Below are positions 17,719 through 26,000 of a DNA stretch of 64,000 bases, piece by piece. Position 1 is the first letter of the stretch, and every line of letters starts with the position of its first letter. Both the position numbers and the translations under genes were made by a program. The notes under the pieces were generated by a model. The model did not search any database. It had not been told where the DNA came from and worked only from the letters and a program-made list of their open reading frames with translations. Source of the stretch: Mayfieldus sp038040285 (GTDB lineage: Bacteria > Actinomycetota > Thermoleophilia > Solirubrobacterales > 70-9). The DNA is taken from positions 35,392-99,391 of the forward strand of contig JBBPIN010000005.1 of the NCBI GenBank assembly GCA_038040285.1, written 5' to 3'.

Positions 17719-18118
17719 CCACGCCGGCTGTACGGCGGCGATCTGATGTGGGAGCGGGCGGGCTAGCCGCAGACAGGCCCGGGGTGAGTCCTGCGGCGCC
17801 CAACTCCCGATGCGCCCGGGTCGCACGGCTTGGGAGGGCAGACTGGCTCCCCGGCCGACGGCTGCTGCCGCGCGGGGCAAGTTAGGGATGCCGCCGGACG
17901 ACCGGACGAGGCAAAATAAATGCGACTGGGGGTGACGGTTAGCCTGCCTGCGCGTAGCCTACGCACGAAGAAAGCTTTTCTGTCACCTGGCGAGATCGGT
18001 CACCGCTGGCTTCCGCGGGCTTCCTCTCTCTCCCAGTCGCGGGCGCGACACTAACGTCGCCCAGGAGGCATGTCTAGGGGGTGCCGAGCAACGTTCCCGC
18101 ACCTTCCGGGGGAAATGC
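17719..18118. other. 400-bp region without a recognisable gene, rich in inverted repeats
   Basis: Lies between the 3' ends of the sdh operon (+) and the antiporter gene (-). No frame has coding character. Inverted repeats include GCCGCAG (17766-17772) with CTGCGGC (17791-17797), and the larger structure at 17922-18040. I looked for tmRNA, RNase P RNA and 6S hallmarks and did not find them. Confidence 0.6.
17922..18040. ncRNA. candidate structured RNA, unidentified
   Basis: GCGACTGGG (17922-17930) pairs perfectly with CCCAGTCGC (18032-18040). Inside, GGTGAC (17931-17936) pairs with GTCACC (17982-17987), and CCGC/GCGG forms a smaller arm, giving a multi-branch shape of about 119 nt. The plus-strand 5' flank is AAAATAAAT, so on the minus strand the stem is followed by a U-rich run. 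Strand and function are not known. A following hairpin-plus-GGCATGTC segment (18041-18074) partly resembles the 48-nt double-hairpin elements. Confidence 0.4.
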
Positions 18119-19303
18119 TCAGCGCATCCGCCTCTCGACCCAGCGCGCGCCCACCGTGTCGGTGAGGCCATGGGCCACGATCGAGGCGAGGATCGTGAAT
18201 GCGGCAACGTCGAAGATCAACGAGCGGCCGATGACGTCGGAATCGAGGACGAAGAGCGCGAACAGCATCGAGGCGACGCCCTTGGGACCGAACCAGGCCA
18301 CGAACAGCTTGTGCGGCCCCGGAATGCGCTCACGAAGAAACGAAAGCCATATCGCCGCCGGTCTCGCGACGAGCAGCGCAAAGGGGATGAAGAGGAGGAG
18401 GCGCCAGATCTCACCGTGGTAGCCGGTCGCCACGATCAGCGCCCCGAAGACGAAGAAGGTGATCACCTGCAAGATCGCACTGACGTTCTCGGCGAAATCG
18501 AGAAAGGCATCAGGAACGTCGTGCTCGGCGGCGCCCATCGCGATCCCGGCGACGAAGGCGGCGATCAAGCCGTTCCCAATCGTCACGTCAGCGAGTCCGA
18601 AGGCGGCGAGCCCGAAGCCCAACGCGTAGATCCCCTCGTATCGCGCTGTCAGACCGCCGCCGGGCAGGTGATGGTGCAGGCGCCCGCCGACCAAGCCAAG
18701 CACGACGCCGACCACGGCGCCGAACGCGGCCTCCCCGAGCAGCTTCGCCGCCTCCCCCCCGGCGTCTCCGCCCGGCGCGGCGAGGATGAGGAAGAAGAGC
18801 ACGAACGGCAGCGCCAGGCCGTCGTTGAGCCCCGACTCGAGGTTGAGCATGTGGCGGATCGGCGAAGGGACCCGCTGCGAGGTGACGACGCTCGACGTCA
18901 CCACCGGGTCGGTCGGGGTCAACACGGCCGCGAGCAGGAAGGCCTCTGCCCAGCCCATGTCGTTGAACAGCGCCTTCGCGGCCAGCGCCAGAAGGCCGAG
19001 GGTTATCGGCATCGCGATCACGATCGCGCGCGTCACCGGTCCCCAATGAACTCGCAATAGCTCGCGCTCGACGAACATCCCGTCGGAGAACAGGGTGAGG
19101 ATCAACGCCAGCTCGACCAGGTGGACGATGGCCTTGTCGCCGGCGTCGACGCTGACCGCGCCTGCCTCTGCGAGCGCGATCCCCAACGCCACCGAGAGCA
19201 CCGAGATCGAGAGCACGGTGCCGCGCATGACGCCCGACAGCGCCGCCGAGACGGCGAGCAGCCCGCCGAACAGCAGGATCGCATCGCCGAAGCCGATCTC
19301 CAT
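18119..19303 (-). CDS. CPA1-type monovalent cation/proton antiporter (NhaP-like)
   Basis: A 394-residue membrane protein with about 12 helices. The CPA family signatures TPTDPVVTSSV and ESGLNDGLALP carry the acidic ion-binding residues (Asp in the ND pair). A late WFGPKGVASMLFAL motif is also typical of CPA1 antiporters. It exchanges Na+ or K+ for protons across the cytoplasmic membrane. There is no C-terminal regulatory domain, so it ends at the membrane core. Separated from asd by 160 bp without genes. Confidence 0.9.
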   Translation of the reverse strand: MEIGFGDAILLFGGLLAVSAALSGVMRGTVLSISVLSVALGIALAEAGAVSVDAGDKAIVHLVELALILTLFSDGMFVERELLRVHWGPVTRAIVIAMPITLGLLALAAKALFNDMGWAEAFLLAAVLTPTDPVVTSSVVTSQRVPSPIRHMLNLESGLNDGLALPFVLFFLILAAPGGDAGGEAAKLLGEAAFGAVVGVVLGLVGGRLHHHLPGGGLTARYEGIYALGFGLAAFGLADVTIGNGLIAAFVAGIAMGAAEHDVPDAFLDFAENVSAILQVITFFVFGALIVATGYHGEIWRLLLFIPFALLVARPAAIWLSFLRERIPGPHKLFVAWFGPKGVASMLFALFVLDSDVIGRSLIFDVAAFTILASIVAHGLTDTVGARWVERRMR

Positions 19304-19463
19304 GAAGGGCTTATACGGGGTCGCGCGCGCCCGGGCGCACGGCGGCGGTCAGCTGGCTGAATGTTCGGCTAGCCGGGTGGGCCGATGCGAACCCGCTTGC
19401 GCGCCAGGTCGCAGCCCAGGGCTCGGGCCCTGGCGACGTGCACGCCGACCGGCGGGTCAATGG

Positions 19464-20498
19464 TCAGCTGCCGATCAGGCCCCGCTCGGCAAGCAACTCG
19501 GCGATCTGCACCGCGTTGGTGGCGGCGCCCTTGCGCAGGTTGTCGCCGACGATCCAGAGATTGAGACAGCGCTCACGGCTGGGGTCGCGGCGGATCCGGC
19601 CGACCAGTACCTGGTCCTGGCCCGCCGCCGCGGTGGCCAGCGGGTAGACGCCCTGGGCGGGGTTGTCGACCACGGTCACGCCGGGTGCGGAGCTGAGCAG
19701 CTCACGGCAGGCCTCCGGGGAGAGATCCTCCGCGGTCTCGACGTTGACCGACTCCGAATGGCCGGTGAAGACGGGGACGCGGACGCAGGTCGCCGAGATC
19801 CCCAGCTCCTCGCCGACGCCGAGGATCTTGCGCGTCTCTCCCACCATCTTGAGCTCCTCGGTTGTGTAGGCGTCTCCCTCGGGAAAGGTCTCGACCTGGG
19901 GAAGGACGTTGAAGGCGATGCGGTGGGGGTAGACGCTCGCCTCGGGCTCGCTCCCCTCGAGCACCGCGCGCGATTGCTCCCGCAGCTCCTCGACGGCGCT
20001 CTGCCCGGTACCGGAGACCGACTGGTAGGTGGAGACGACGATCCGCTCGATCCCGACCTGGCTATGGATCGGCGCCAGCGCGACGACCATCTGCATGGTC
20101 GAGCAGTTGGGATTGGCGACGATTCCCTTGTGCGAGGCGACGGCGTCGGGGTTCACCTCGACCACGACCAGGGGAACGTCGTCGTTCATCCGCCAGTAGC
20201 TGGTGTTGTCGACGACCACGGCGCCCGCCTCCACAAGTCGCGGCGCCCACTCGGCGCTGACCGCCCCGCCCGCCGAGGAGAGCACCAGATCGAGTCCGTC
20301 GATCGCGTCGTCGGCGAGCCTGCGGCACTCGAGGACTGTGCCGTTGAACGGGACCTCCCTGCCGGCCGAGCGCTCCGAGGTGTAGGCGACGACCTCGGTG
20401 GCCGGGAATTGCCGCTCCGCGAGCACCTCGAGGATCGTCGAGCCGACCGCGCCGGTGGCGCCCACGACGCCCACCCTGTAGCCCGTTTGCCCGTTCAT
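19464..20498 (-). CDS. asd: aspartate-semialdehyde dehydrogenase
   Basis: A 344-residue enzyme reducing aspartyl phosphate to the semialdehyde for lysine, threonine, methionine and diaminopimelate synthesis. GVVGATGAVGSTILEVL is the NADP fold; NPNCSTMQM holds the catalytic Cys (about 128); RIAFNVLPQVE and RVPVFTGHSESVNVE are conserved substrate-binding segments with the active-site His. Its ATG overlaps the aspartokinase stop (ATGA), so the two sequential pathway enzymes are translationally coupled. Confidence 0.97.
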   Translation of the reverse strand: MNGQTGYRVGVVGATGAVGSTILEVLAERQFPATEVVAYTSERSAGREVPFNGTVLECRRLADDAIDGLDLVLSSAGGAVSAEWAPRLVEAGAVVVDNTSYWRMNDDVPLVVVEVNPDAVASHKGIVANPNCSTMQMVVALAPIHSQVGIERIVVSTYQSVSGTGQSAVEELREQSRAVLEGSEPEASVYPHRIAFNVLPQVETFPEGDAYTTEELKMVGETRKILGVGEELGISATCVRVPVFTGHSESVNVETAEDLSPEACRELLSSAPGVTVVDNPAQGVYPLATAAAGQDQVLVGRIRRDPSRERCLNLWIVGDNLRKGAATNAVQIAELLAERGLIGS

Positions 20499-21781
20499 GA
20501 CGAGATCGTCGGTCGGTGCTCGGTCCCGGTCGGGTCCTCTCGGCGGACCGCGTCGGAGTCGAGCTCGAACGCCTCGTGCAAAGCCTTCACCGCGTCGGGC
20601 ACCTGGTCGGCGTCGATGACACAGGAGATCTTGATCGGCGAGGTGGAGATCATCTCGATGTTGATCTTGCCGTCGCCGAGGATCTGGAACACCTTCGCGG
20701 CAACGCCCGGGTGGCTGCGCATCCCGGCGCCGACGATCGACACCTTGCCGATCTGCTCCTTGGTCTCGATCCCGGTGCTCACCCCGTCGAGGCCGGCGAT
20801 CACGTCGCGCGCGGTGGCGAGGTCGTCGCGCTCGACCGTGAACGAGAGGTCCGCCAGATCGTCCTCGGAGACCGGTTCGTTCTGGATGATCATGTCGACG
20901 TTCACGTTCGCCTCGGCCAGGGCGCCGAAGATCCGCCCGGCGACTCCCGGCTCGTCACGGACCCCGGTCAGGGTGACTCGCGCCTCCCCGTCGGAGTGGG
21001 TTACGGCTGTGACCATCGGGCGTTCCATCGTCTCGTTCTCGGCTAAAACGAGGGTACCGGGGGTGTCCTCGAACGAGCTGCGGCAGTGGATGCGGACGCC
21101 GTGGTTGCGCGCGTACTCGACCGAGCGCAGTTGCAGCACCTTGGCCCCCGACGCGGACATCTCGAGCATCTCCTCGTAGGAGACCATCGGCAGCTTGCGC
21201 GCCGCGGAGACGATGCGCGGATCGGCGCTGAACACGCCGGCGACGTCGGTGTAGATCTCGCAGACCGCGGCCTCGAGGGCGGCGGCGAGCGCAACCGCGG
21301 TGGTGTCGGAGCCGCCGCGCCCGAGCGTGGTCACGTCGCGGCTCTCGGTCGAGACCCCCTGGAAGCCGGCGACCAGGACGATGCGGTCCTCGTCGAGCGC
21401 CTCGCGGATGCGGTCGGCGCGGACGTCGATGATCCGCGCCTTGGTGTGCGAGGCGTCGGTGACGATGCCGGCCTGCGACCCGGTGAGCGAGATCGCCTCG
21501 TGACCCATGTCGTGGATCGCCATCGCGCACAGCGCGCAGGAGATCCGCTCCCCGGTCGAGAGCAGCATGTCCAGCTCGCGCGGCTTCGGCCGGTCGGAGA
21601 TCTCAAACGCCATCTGGGTCAGCTCGTCGGTCGTCTTGCCACGGGCGGAGAGCACGGCGACGACCCGGCTGCCGCCCTCCCGCGCGGCGACGATCCGCTG
21701 CGCGGCGCGCACGATCTGCTCGGCCCCCGCAACGGAGGTGCCGCCAAACTTCATAACCACGATGTCGCTGCTTGCGTTCAT
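20495..21781 (-). CDS. lysC: aspartate kinase
   Basis: A 428-residue enzyme phosphorylating aspartate, first step of the aspartate family pathway. VMKFGGTSVAGAEQI (residues ~8-22) is the kinase signature; GRGGSDTTAVALAAAL and TDVAGVFSADPRIV follow. Two C-terminal ACT domains (from about residue 265) provide feedback control by lysine/threonine. Start MNASSDIVV at 21781 is used; an extension to 21829 overlaps the PadR operator region. In many actinobacteria ask-asd sits close to dnaX-ybaB-recR, as loosely seen here. Confidence 0.97.
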   Translation of the reverse strand: MNASSDIVVMKFGGTSVAGAEQIVRAAQRIVAAREGGSRVVAVLSARGKTTDELTQMAFEISDRPKPRELDMLLSTGERISCALCAMAIHDMGHEAISLTGSQAGIVTDASHTKARIIDVRADRIREALDEDRIVLVAGFQGVSTESRDVTTLGRGGSDTTAVALAAALEAAVCEIYTDVAGVFSADPRIVSAARKLPMVSYEEMLEMSASGAKVLQLRSVEYARNHGVRIHCRSSFEDTPGTLVLAENETMERPMVTAVTHSDGEARVTLTGVRDEPGVAGRIFGALAEANVNVDMIIQNEPVSEDDLADLSFTVERDDLATARDVIAGLDGVSTGIETKEQIGKVSIVGAGMRSHPGVAAKVFQILGDGKINIEMISTSPIKISCVIDADQVPDAVKALHEAFELDSDAVRREDPTGTEHRPTISS

Positions 21782-21830
21782 CGACCGCCCAGGATAGGCG
21801 GCGCCGCGGGTGGCCAGCGCGTGATGCACG

Positions 21831-21871
21831 TCACACTCAGCGATATATCACCGCGATATATGTGAGGGTGA
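21831..21871. promoter_or_regulatory. imperfect palindrome, probable PadR operator
   Basis: TCAC-A-CTCA (21831-21839) is mirrored by TGAG-G-GTGA (21862-21871), and between them ATATAT occurs on each side of a CACCGCG centre. The palindrome abuts the PadR start codon and lies about 50 bp from the aspartokinase start, so binding would block the padR-MMPL transcript. Autorepression is usual for PadR regulators. Confidence 0.6.
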
Positions 21872-22413
21872 TGGAGTTGAGCCCCACGGCCTACGTGATC
21901 CTCGGGATGCTGCGTACGAGCCCAAAGTCGGGCTATGAGATCAAGGCGATCGTCGACCACTCGACGCGCTTCTTCTGGGCGGCGAGCTACGGACAGATCT
22001 ATCCCGAGCTGAGGCGCCTCGCCAAGGCTGGGCTGATCGAGGGCACCGCCGCCCCGCGCGACGGTCGCAGGCGGACCGTCTACAAGATCACCCCCGAGGG
22101 CCGCAAGGAGCTTCGCGCCTGGCTTCGTGAGCCGCCCACAGCCTTCGAGACGCGTGACGAGGGGCTGCTGAAGCTGTTCTTCGCCGGCGCCCTGCCGCCG
22201 CAGGAGGCGGCTGGGACGCTGCGGGCGATGCGCGAGCACCATCACGGGGTGGTCGAGCGCCTGCGCGAGATCGAGCCGAAGGCGACGGCGGCCGGGGGCT
22301 TCCCACTGATGGTCTTGCAGGGCGGAATCGAATTCAACGAATGGCAGGCGGACTGGTGCGAGCGGATGGAGAAGCAGCTGCGCGCCGAGGCGGAGGAAAA
22401 GGAGGCGGTCTGA
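21871..22413 (+). CDS. PadR family transcriptional regulator
   Basis: A 180-residue repressor. The N-terminal winged helix covers residues 1-80 (YVILGMLRTSPKSGYEIKAI; GQIYPELRRLAKAGLIEG; TVYKITPEGRKELRAWL), and a C-terminal helical dimerisation domain of the Vir_act_alpha type follows (HHGVVERLREIE; FNEWQADWCERMEKQL). It precedes an MMPL exporter and overlaps it (TGATG), so it likely senses a compound and derepresses export. Start ATG at 21871, inside the upstream palindrome. Confidence 0.92.
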   Translation: MELSPTAYVILGMLRTSPKSGYEIKAIVDHSTRFFWAASYGQIYPELRRLAKAGLIEGTAAPRDGRRRTVYKITPEGRKELRAWLREPPTAFETRDEGLLKLFFAGALPPQEAAGTLRAMREHHHGVVERLREIEPKATAAGGFPLMVLQGGIEFNEWQADWCERMEKQLRAEAEEKEAV

Positions 22414-24566
22414 TGTTCGACACACTCGCGCGGCTCGCAAACAACCGCGCCAAGCGCGTGGTAATCGTGGCCGCGATCTTCTTCGTTGCGGCGGGGGCTC
22501 TCGGCGGCTCAGCCGCAAAGCACCTGGACCCGTACGGGGCCGAGGACCCCGCCACCGAGAGCGTCAAGGCCACCAACCTGCTCGAGAACAGCGGCTATCG
22601 CAGCACCGCTCTCATCGTCCTGCTGAGGAACGCGAAGGTCCCCAATCCGCATACGCGGGCGCGGGTCGAGGGGATCGAGCGCTGGTTGCGCCACCGCCAA
22701 CTCGTCGCCTCTGTGACCGGTTACTACGACACCCGGTCACGCGTATTCGTGTCCCGCGACGGGAACTCGACCTACGTGGCTGTGGCGCTGAAGCCGACCG
22801 ACGACAAGGCCTGGCAGGACGCTGCGAAGAAGATCGACGATCAGCTCTCGGGACGCCCCGGGGTGCTGGTCGGTGGACCGGCGATGGCGCAGCAGCAGGT
22901 CAACGATCAGATCGAGAAGGATCTGCGAAGGGCCGAGATGCTCGCCTTCCCGCTGCTCTTCCTTCTCTCGCTGATCTTCTTCCGCAGCCTCGTCGCGGCG
23001 CTGCTGCCGCTGATGATCGGGGCCTTCGCGATCGTCGGCACCTTCCTCATCCTGCGGGCCGCGAGCGAGCTGACCTCGATCTCGATCTTCGCCCTCAACC
23101 TGACCACCGGCCTCGGTCTCGGGCTTGCGATCGACTACAGCCTGTTCGTCGTCTCGCGCTACCGAGAGGAGATCGCGAGAAGCGGCCCCGGGCTGGCGGC
23201 GATCACGGCGACCATGCGCACGGCGGGGCGCACGGTGCTGTTCTCCTCACTGACTGTCGCCGCGGCGCTGGCCTCGCTGACGATCTTCCCGCAGCGCTTC
23301 CTGTACTCGATGGGGCTGGGCGGCGCGCTTGTCGCGCTTCTGGCCGCAACAGTGGCGCTCACCGTCCTCCCAGCCGTGCTCTGCCTGCTCGGCAATCGGG
23401 TCAACGCGCTTGCCCCGGCGTTCCTCGCAAGGCAAGCCGAGCGCGAGGCCAAGGGGGCCGAGCAGGGCTTCTGGTATCGCCTCTCGCGCTTCGTGATGCG
23501 GCGGCCGGTGCCCGTCGCAACGATCAGCGCGGCGGTGCTGATCGCCGCCGGGATCCCCTTCTTCAGCATCAAGTTCACCGAGGTGGATCCGTCAGTCCTT
23601 CCTAAGGACGCGAGCGCCCGCCAGGTCTACGACCTGATGCGTTCAGAGTTCCCGCCCTATCGCGATACCCCGATCCAGGTCGCCGTCGAGGGCGGAGGGC
23701 GGGGGGCCGCGGCGCAGATGCGGGCCGAGGTCCAGCGAGTTCCCGGAGTCGCAGCGGCACTGCCCCCGCGGCCGTTGCGCAACGGCGTGACGCTGATCGA
23801 AGCGGCCTCGCAAAACGGCTACGTGTCCGAGGCCAGCAAGACGGCAGCGAATCGGATCAGGGGCCTGCCGGAGCCGGCCGGAAGCCAGGTTCTTGTCACC
23901 GGCGCTACCGCCGACTTCATCGACTTCCAGCACAGCCTCGCCCGCCACCTGCCCATCGCGGTCGCGATCATCGTGATCGCCACCCTCGTCATCCTCTTCC
24001 TGATGACCGGCTCGGTGGTGCTGCCGATCAAGTCGCTGCTCATGAACATGCTCAATCTGAGCGCGGTGTTCGGGCTGCTGGTGCTGATCTTCCAGGACGG
24101 ACGCTTCGAGAGCCTGCTCTCCTACACGGGCCAGGGGGCTATCGAGCAGACGATGCCGATTCTGCTTTTCGCGGTCGCCTTCGGGCTCTCCACCGACTAC
24201 GCGGTGTTCCTGCTCTCGCGGATCAAGGAGGCGCGCGACCACGGCGCATCGGACTCCGAGTGCGTTGCGATCGGGCTGGAGCGCACCGGGCGCATCGTCA
24301 CCGCCGCGGCGCTGCTGTTCTCGATCGCGATCGGCGCCTTCGCGACCTCGAAGATCATCTTCATCAAGGAGAACGGGGTCGGCACTGCGCTCGCAGTGCT
24401 GATCGACGCCTCGATCATCAGGGCGCTGCTCGTGCCGTCGCTGATGGAGCTGCTCGGTAAGTGGAACTGGTGGGCGCCACGACCGCTGCGCCGGCTGCAC
24501 GAGAGATTCGGGTTCAGCGAGTTGGGTCCTGAGCCCCCACCACACGCGGCGCCAGAAGGCACCTAG
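22413..24566 (+). CDS. MMPL family RND-type exporter
   Basis: A 717-residue membrane transporter with 11-12 helices in two repeats, each repeat having an extracytoplasmic loop domain after its first helix. Features: GLGLAIDYSLFVVSRYREEI (first half) and GLSTDYAVFLLSRIKEARD (second half), the paired Asp-Tyr motifs that carry protons in MMPL proteins. MmpL-like proteins export lipids, pigments or drugs. Preceded by GGAAAAGGAGG and overlapping the padR stop. The C-terminus is short (WWAPRPLRRLHERFGFSEL), without the long cytoplasmic tail of mycobacterial MmpL3. Confidence 0.93.
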   Translation: MFDTLARLANNRAKRVVIVAAIFFVAAGALGGSAAKHLDPYGAEDPATESVKATNLLENSGYRSTALIVLLRNAKVPNPHTRARVEGIERWLRHRQLVASVTGYYDTRSRVFVSRDGNSTYVAVALKPTDDKAWQDAAKKIDDQLSGRPGVLVGGPAMAQQQVNDQIEKDLRRAEMLAFPLLFLLSLIFFRSLVAALLPLMIGAFAIVGTFLILRAASELTSISIFALNLTTGLGLGLAIDYSLFVVSRYREEIARSGPGLAAITATMRTAGRTVLFSSLTVAAALASLTIFPQRFLYSMGLGGALVALLAATVALTVLPAVLCLLGNRVNALAPAFLARQAEREAKGAEQGFWYRLSRFVMRRPVPVATISAAVLIAAGIPFFSIKFTEVDPSVLPKDASARQVYDLMRSEFPPYRDTPIQVAVEGGGRGAAAQMRAEVQRVPGVAAALPPRPLRNGVTLIEAASQNGYVSEASKTAANRIRGLPEPAGSQVLVTGATADFIDFQHSLARHLPIAVAIIVIATLVILFLMTGSVVLPIKSLLMNMLNLSAVFGLLVLIFQDGRFESLLSYTGQGAIEQTMPILLFAVAFGLSTDYAVFLLSRIKEARDHGASDSECVAIGLERTGRIVTAAALLFSIAIGAFATSKIIFIKENGVGTALAVLIDASIIRALLVPSLMELLGKWNWWAPRPLRRLHERFGFSELGPEPPPHAAPEGT

Positions 24567-24580
24567 AGGAGGCGAGGCAG

Positions 24581-25036
24581 ATGTACAAGGCGATAGCTCG
24601 ACGCAAGGCGCGGGGCGTGTTCGAGTCCCTCAGCCGCGGCGAATGGGAGGCGACGCTGAAGGACGTCGCTCCCGACGTCCATCACGTGTTTCCCGGAGAC
24701 AACGCGATTGGGGGCGAGCGCCACTCCAAGGAAGCCCTGCGGCGCTGGTTCGAGCGCCTCTACAGGCTGATCCCCGACCTTCAGTTCGAGGTCCGAAAGG
24801 TGGCGGTCAAGGGTTGGCCCTGGGACATGACCGTGGCGGTCGAGTGGGCCGACCACGGCCATGCCTCCGACGGCGCCCCCTACCGCAACGAGGGCGCGCA
24901 CTGGATCAGGCTCCAGAGGGGCAAGGCCACCTACATCCACGCCTACCTGGACACCGAGAAGGTGACCGAGATCTGCCGGCGCCTCGCCGACGAAGGTGTC
25001 GAAGAGGCGGCGGCGGAGCCGATTACCGCCTATTAG
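24581..25036 (+). CDS. SnoaL-like (NTF2 fold) protein
   Basis: A 151-residue NTF2-fold protein 14 bp downstream of the exporter, with a GGAGGCGAGG site before its ATG. RRKARGVFESLSRGEWEATL is the first helix; the fold continues through PDLQFEVRKVAVKG and HWIRLQRGKATYIHAYLDTEK. Proteins of this kind bind or isomerise small hydrophobic molecules. Co-transcription with padR-MMPL suggests a role with the exported compound. Its stop overlaps that of the convergent MerR gene by four bases. Confidence 0.8.
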   Translation: MYKAIARRKARGVFESLSRGEWEATLKDVAPDVHHVFPGDNAIGGERHSKEALRRWFERLYRLIPDLQFEVRKVAVKGWPWDMTVAVEWADHGHASDGAPYRNEGAHWIRLQRGKATYIHAYLDTEKVTEICRRLADEGVEEAAAEPITAY

Positions 25037-25875
25037 GCAAACGCGGTGGCGGCTCTCCGGCGCAGGTCGGCGTTCAACGCCTGGGTGATCTGGCTCGGCG
25101 CGTCGGCGACCGGGATTCCGTCCTCGGAGACGAGGCTCGGGATGCGGAAGGCGTAGAGAGGGGCCTCGACGCCGAGCCCGCGGATCCGCCGCAGAACCTG
25201 GGCGGCGTCGGCGCCGGCGGAGTGTGGGCCGCAGAGCACGATTGCGGTCGGCTCCAGCGCCTGTAGAGCGCGCTCGAGTCGGTCGCCCTCAAGGTCGCTG
25301 GAGAGGGCCAGCACCCGAAAGCCGGCGCGCCGCAGCGCCAGATCCAGGGCCTGGGCGTGGACGGCCTCGACACCCGCGGCTTCGTTGGTCTCGAGCAGCA
25401 GGATCCCGGCCGGACGCGACGCGGAAGGTGCCAGGCGGCGGGCTCCATGTATCCAGCCGGTCGCCCAGCGGCAGCCGAACTCCAGCTCGGCAGTGCGCTC
25501 GGAATCGCCGGCCAGGTCGTCGAGGGTGGGAAGCAGAAGCTCTTCGATTGAGCGCTCCAGGGGCCGCAGCGCGAGGCTCTCCTCCATCGCCCGATCGGCT
25601 GCGTCCTCGTCGAAGCTCTCGAGGGCCGCCTGCAGGCTGGAGTTGGTCGCCGGCGCGCTCTGGCGCTGCCGGGCCAGTTCGATCGCGGTGCTGATGTTCC
25701 CCGTCTCGGCCAGCGCGTCGCGCAGGGTCTGAAGCTCGACCATCTCGTACTGGCGGTGGTTGCCCGGCGTGCGTTCAGGCTGCGGATAGCCGAAGCGGCG
25801 CTCCCAGCTGCGCAGGGTGTTGGGGCTGACCCCCAGGATCTCTGCTGCGGCGTTGGTTCTGATGCCAGTGCTCAT
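25033..25875 (-). CDS. MerR family regulator with CarH-like C-terminal domains
   Basis: A 280-residue regulator. The N-terminal MerR helix-turn-helix (AAEILGVSPNTLRSWERRFG and TPGNHRQYEMVELQTLRDAL) binds DNA. A helical bundle (about 95-165) and an alpha/beta Rossmann-like domain (GILLLETNEAAGVEAVHAQA to IVLCGPHSAGADA) resemble the B12-binding half of CarH/LitR photoreceptors. The usual E-x-H ligand segment at the start of the Rossmann part is not clear (NEAAGVE), so B12 binding is doubtful. It is preceded by three TTGCGC repeats that could be its own operator. Confidence 0.82.
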   Translation of the reverse strand: MSTGIRTNAAAEILGVSPNTLRSWERRFGYPQPERTPGNHRQYEMVELQTLRDALAETGNISTAIELARQRQSAPATNSSLQAALESFDEDAADRAMEESLALRPLERSIEELLLPTLDDLAGDSERTAELEFGCRWATGWIHGARRLAPSASRPAGILLLETNEAAGVEAVHAQALDLALRRAGFRVLALSSDLEGDRLERALQALEPTAIVLCGPHSAGADAAQVLRRIRGLGVEAPLYAFRIPSLVSEDGIPVADAPSQITQALNADLRRRAATAFA

Positions 25876-25934
25876 GGTTGGACCTCCAGATTCAGTGCCG
25901 AAGGATTCGGCGCCGAGAGCGAAATTCCGCGCAA

Positions 25935-25994
25935 TTGCGCAGGTTTACTGTCGCTTATCGGCGAACTTGCGCGAATCTGTAAGGGAACTTGCGC
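25935..25994. promoter_or_regulatory. three TTGCGC repeats upstream of the merR gene
   Basis: TTGCGC at 25935-25940, 25967-25972 and 25989-25994, the last two as AACTTGCGCG. They fill the gap between the merR start and the end of the GGDEF gene. Repeated sites in a MerR/CarH promoter are consistent with autoregulation. Confidence 0.4.
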
Positions 25995-26000
25995 GGCCTG

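Noticed and set aside
17719..18118. tmRNA or RNase P RNA
   Set aside because: No GGTTTCGAC start, tag frame, T-loop or acceptor for tmRNA, and no GGAAAGTCCGG or ACAGAA-GGCTTA core for RNase P.
18119..19303. c-di-AMP riboswitch controlling the antiporter
   Set aside because: The structured region lies at the 3' end of the antiporter gene, not its leader, and no ydaO core motif was recognised.
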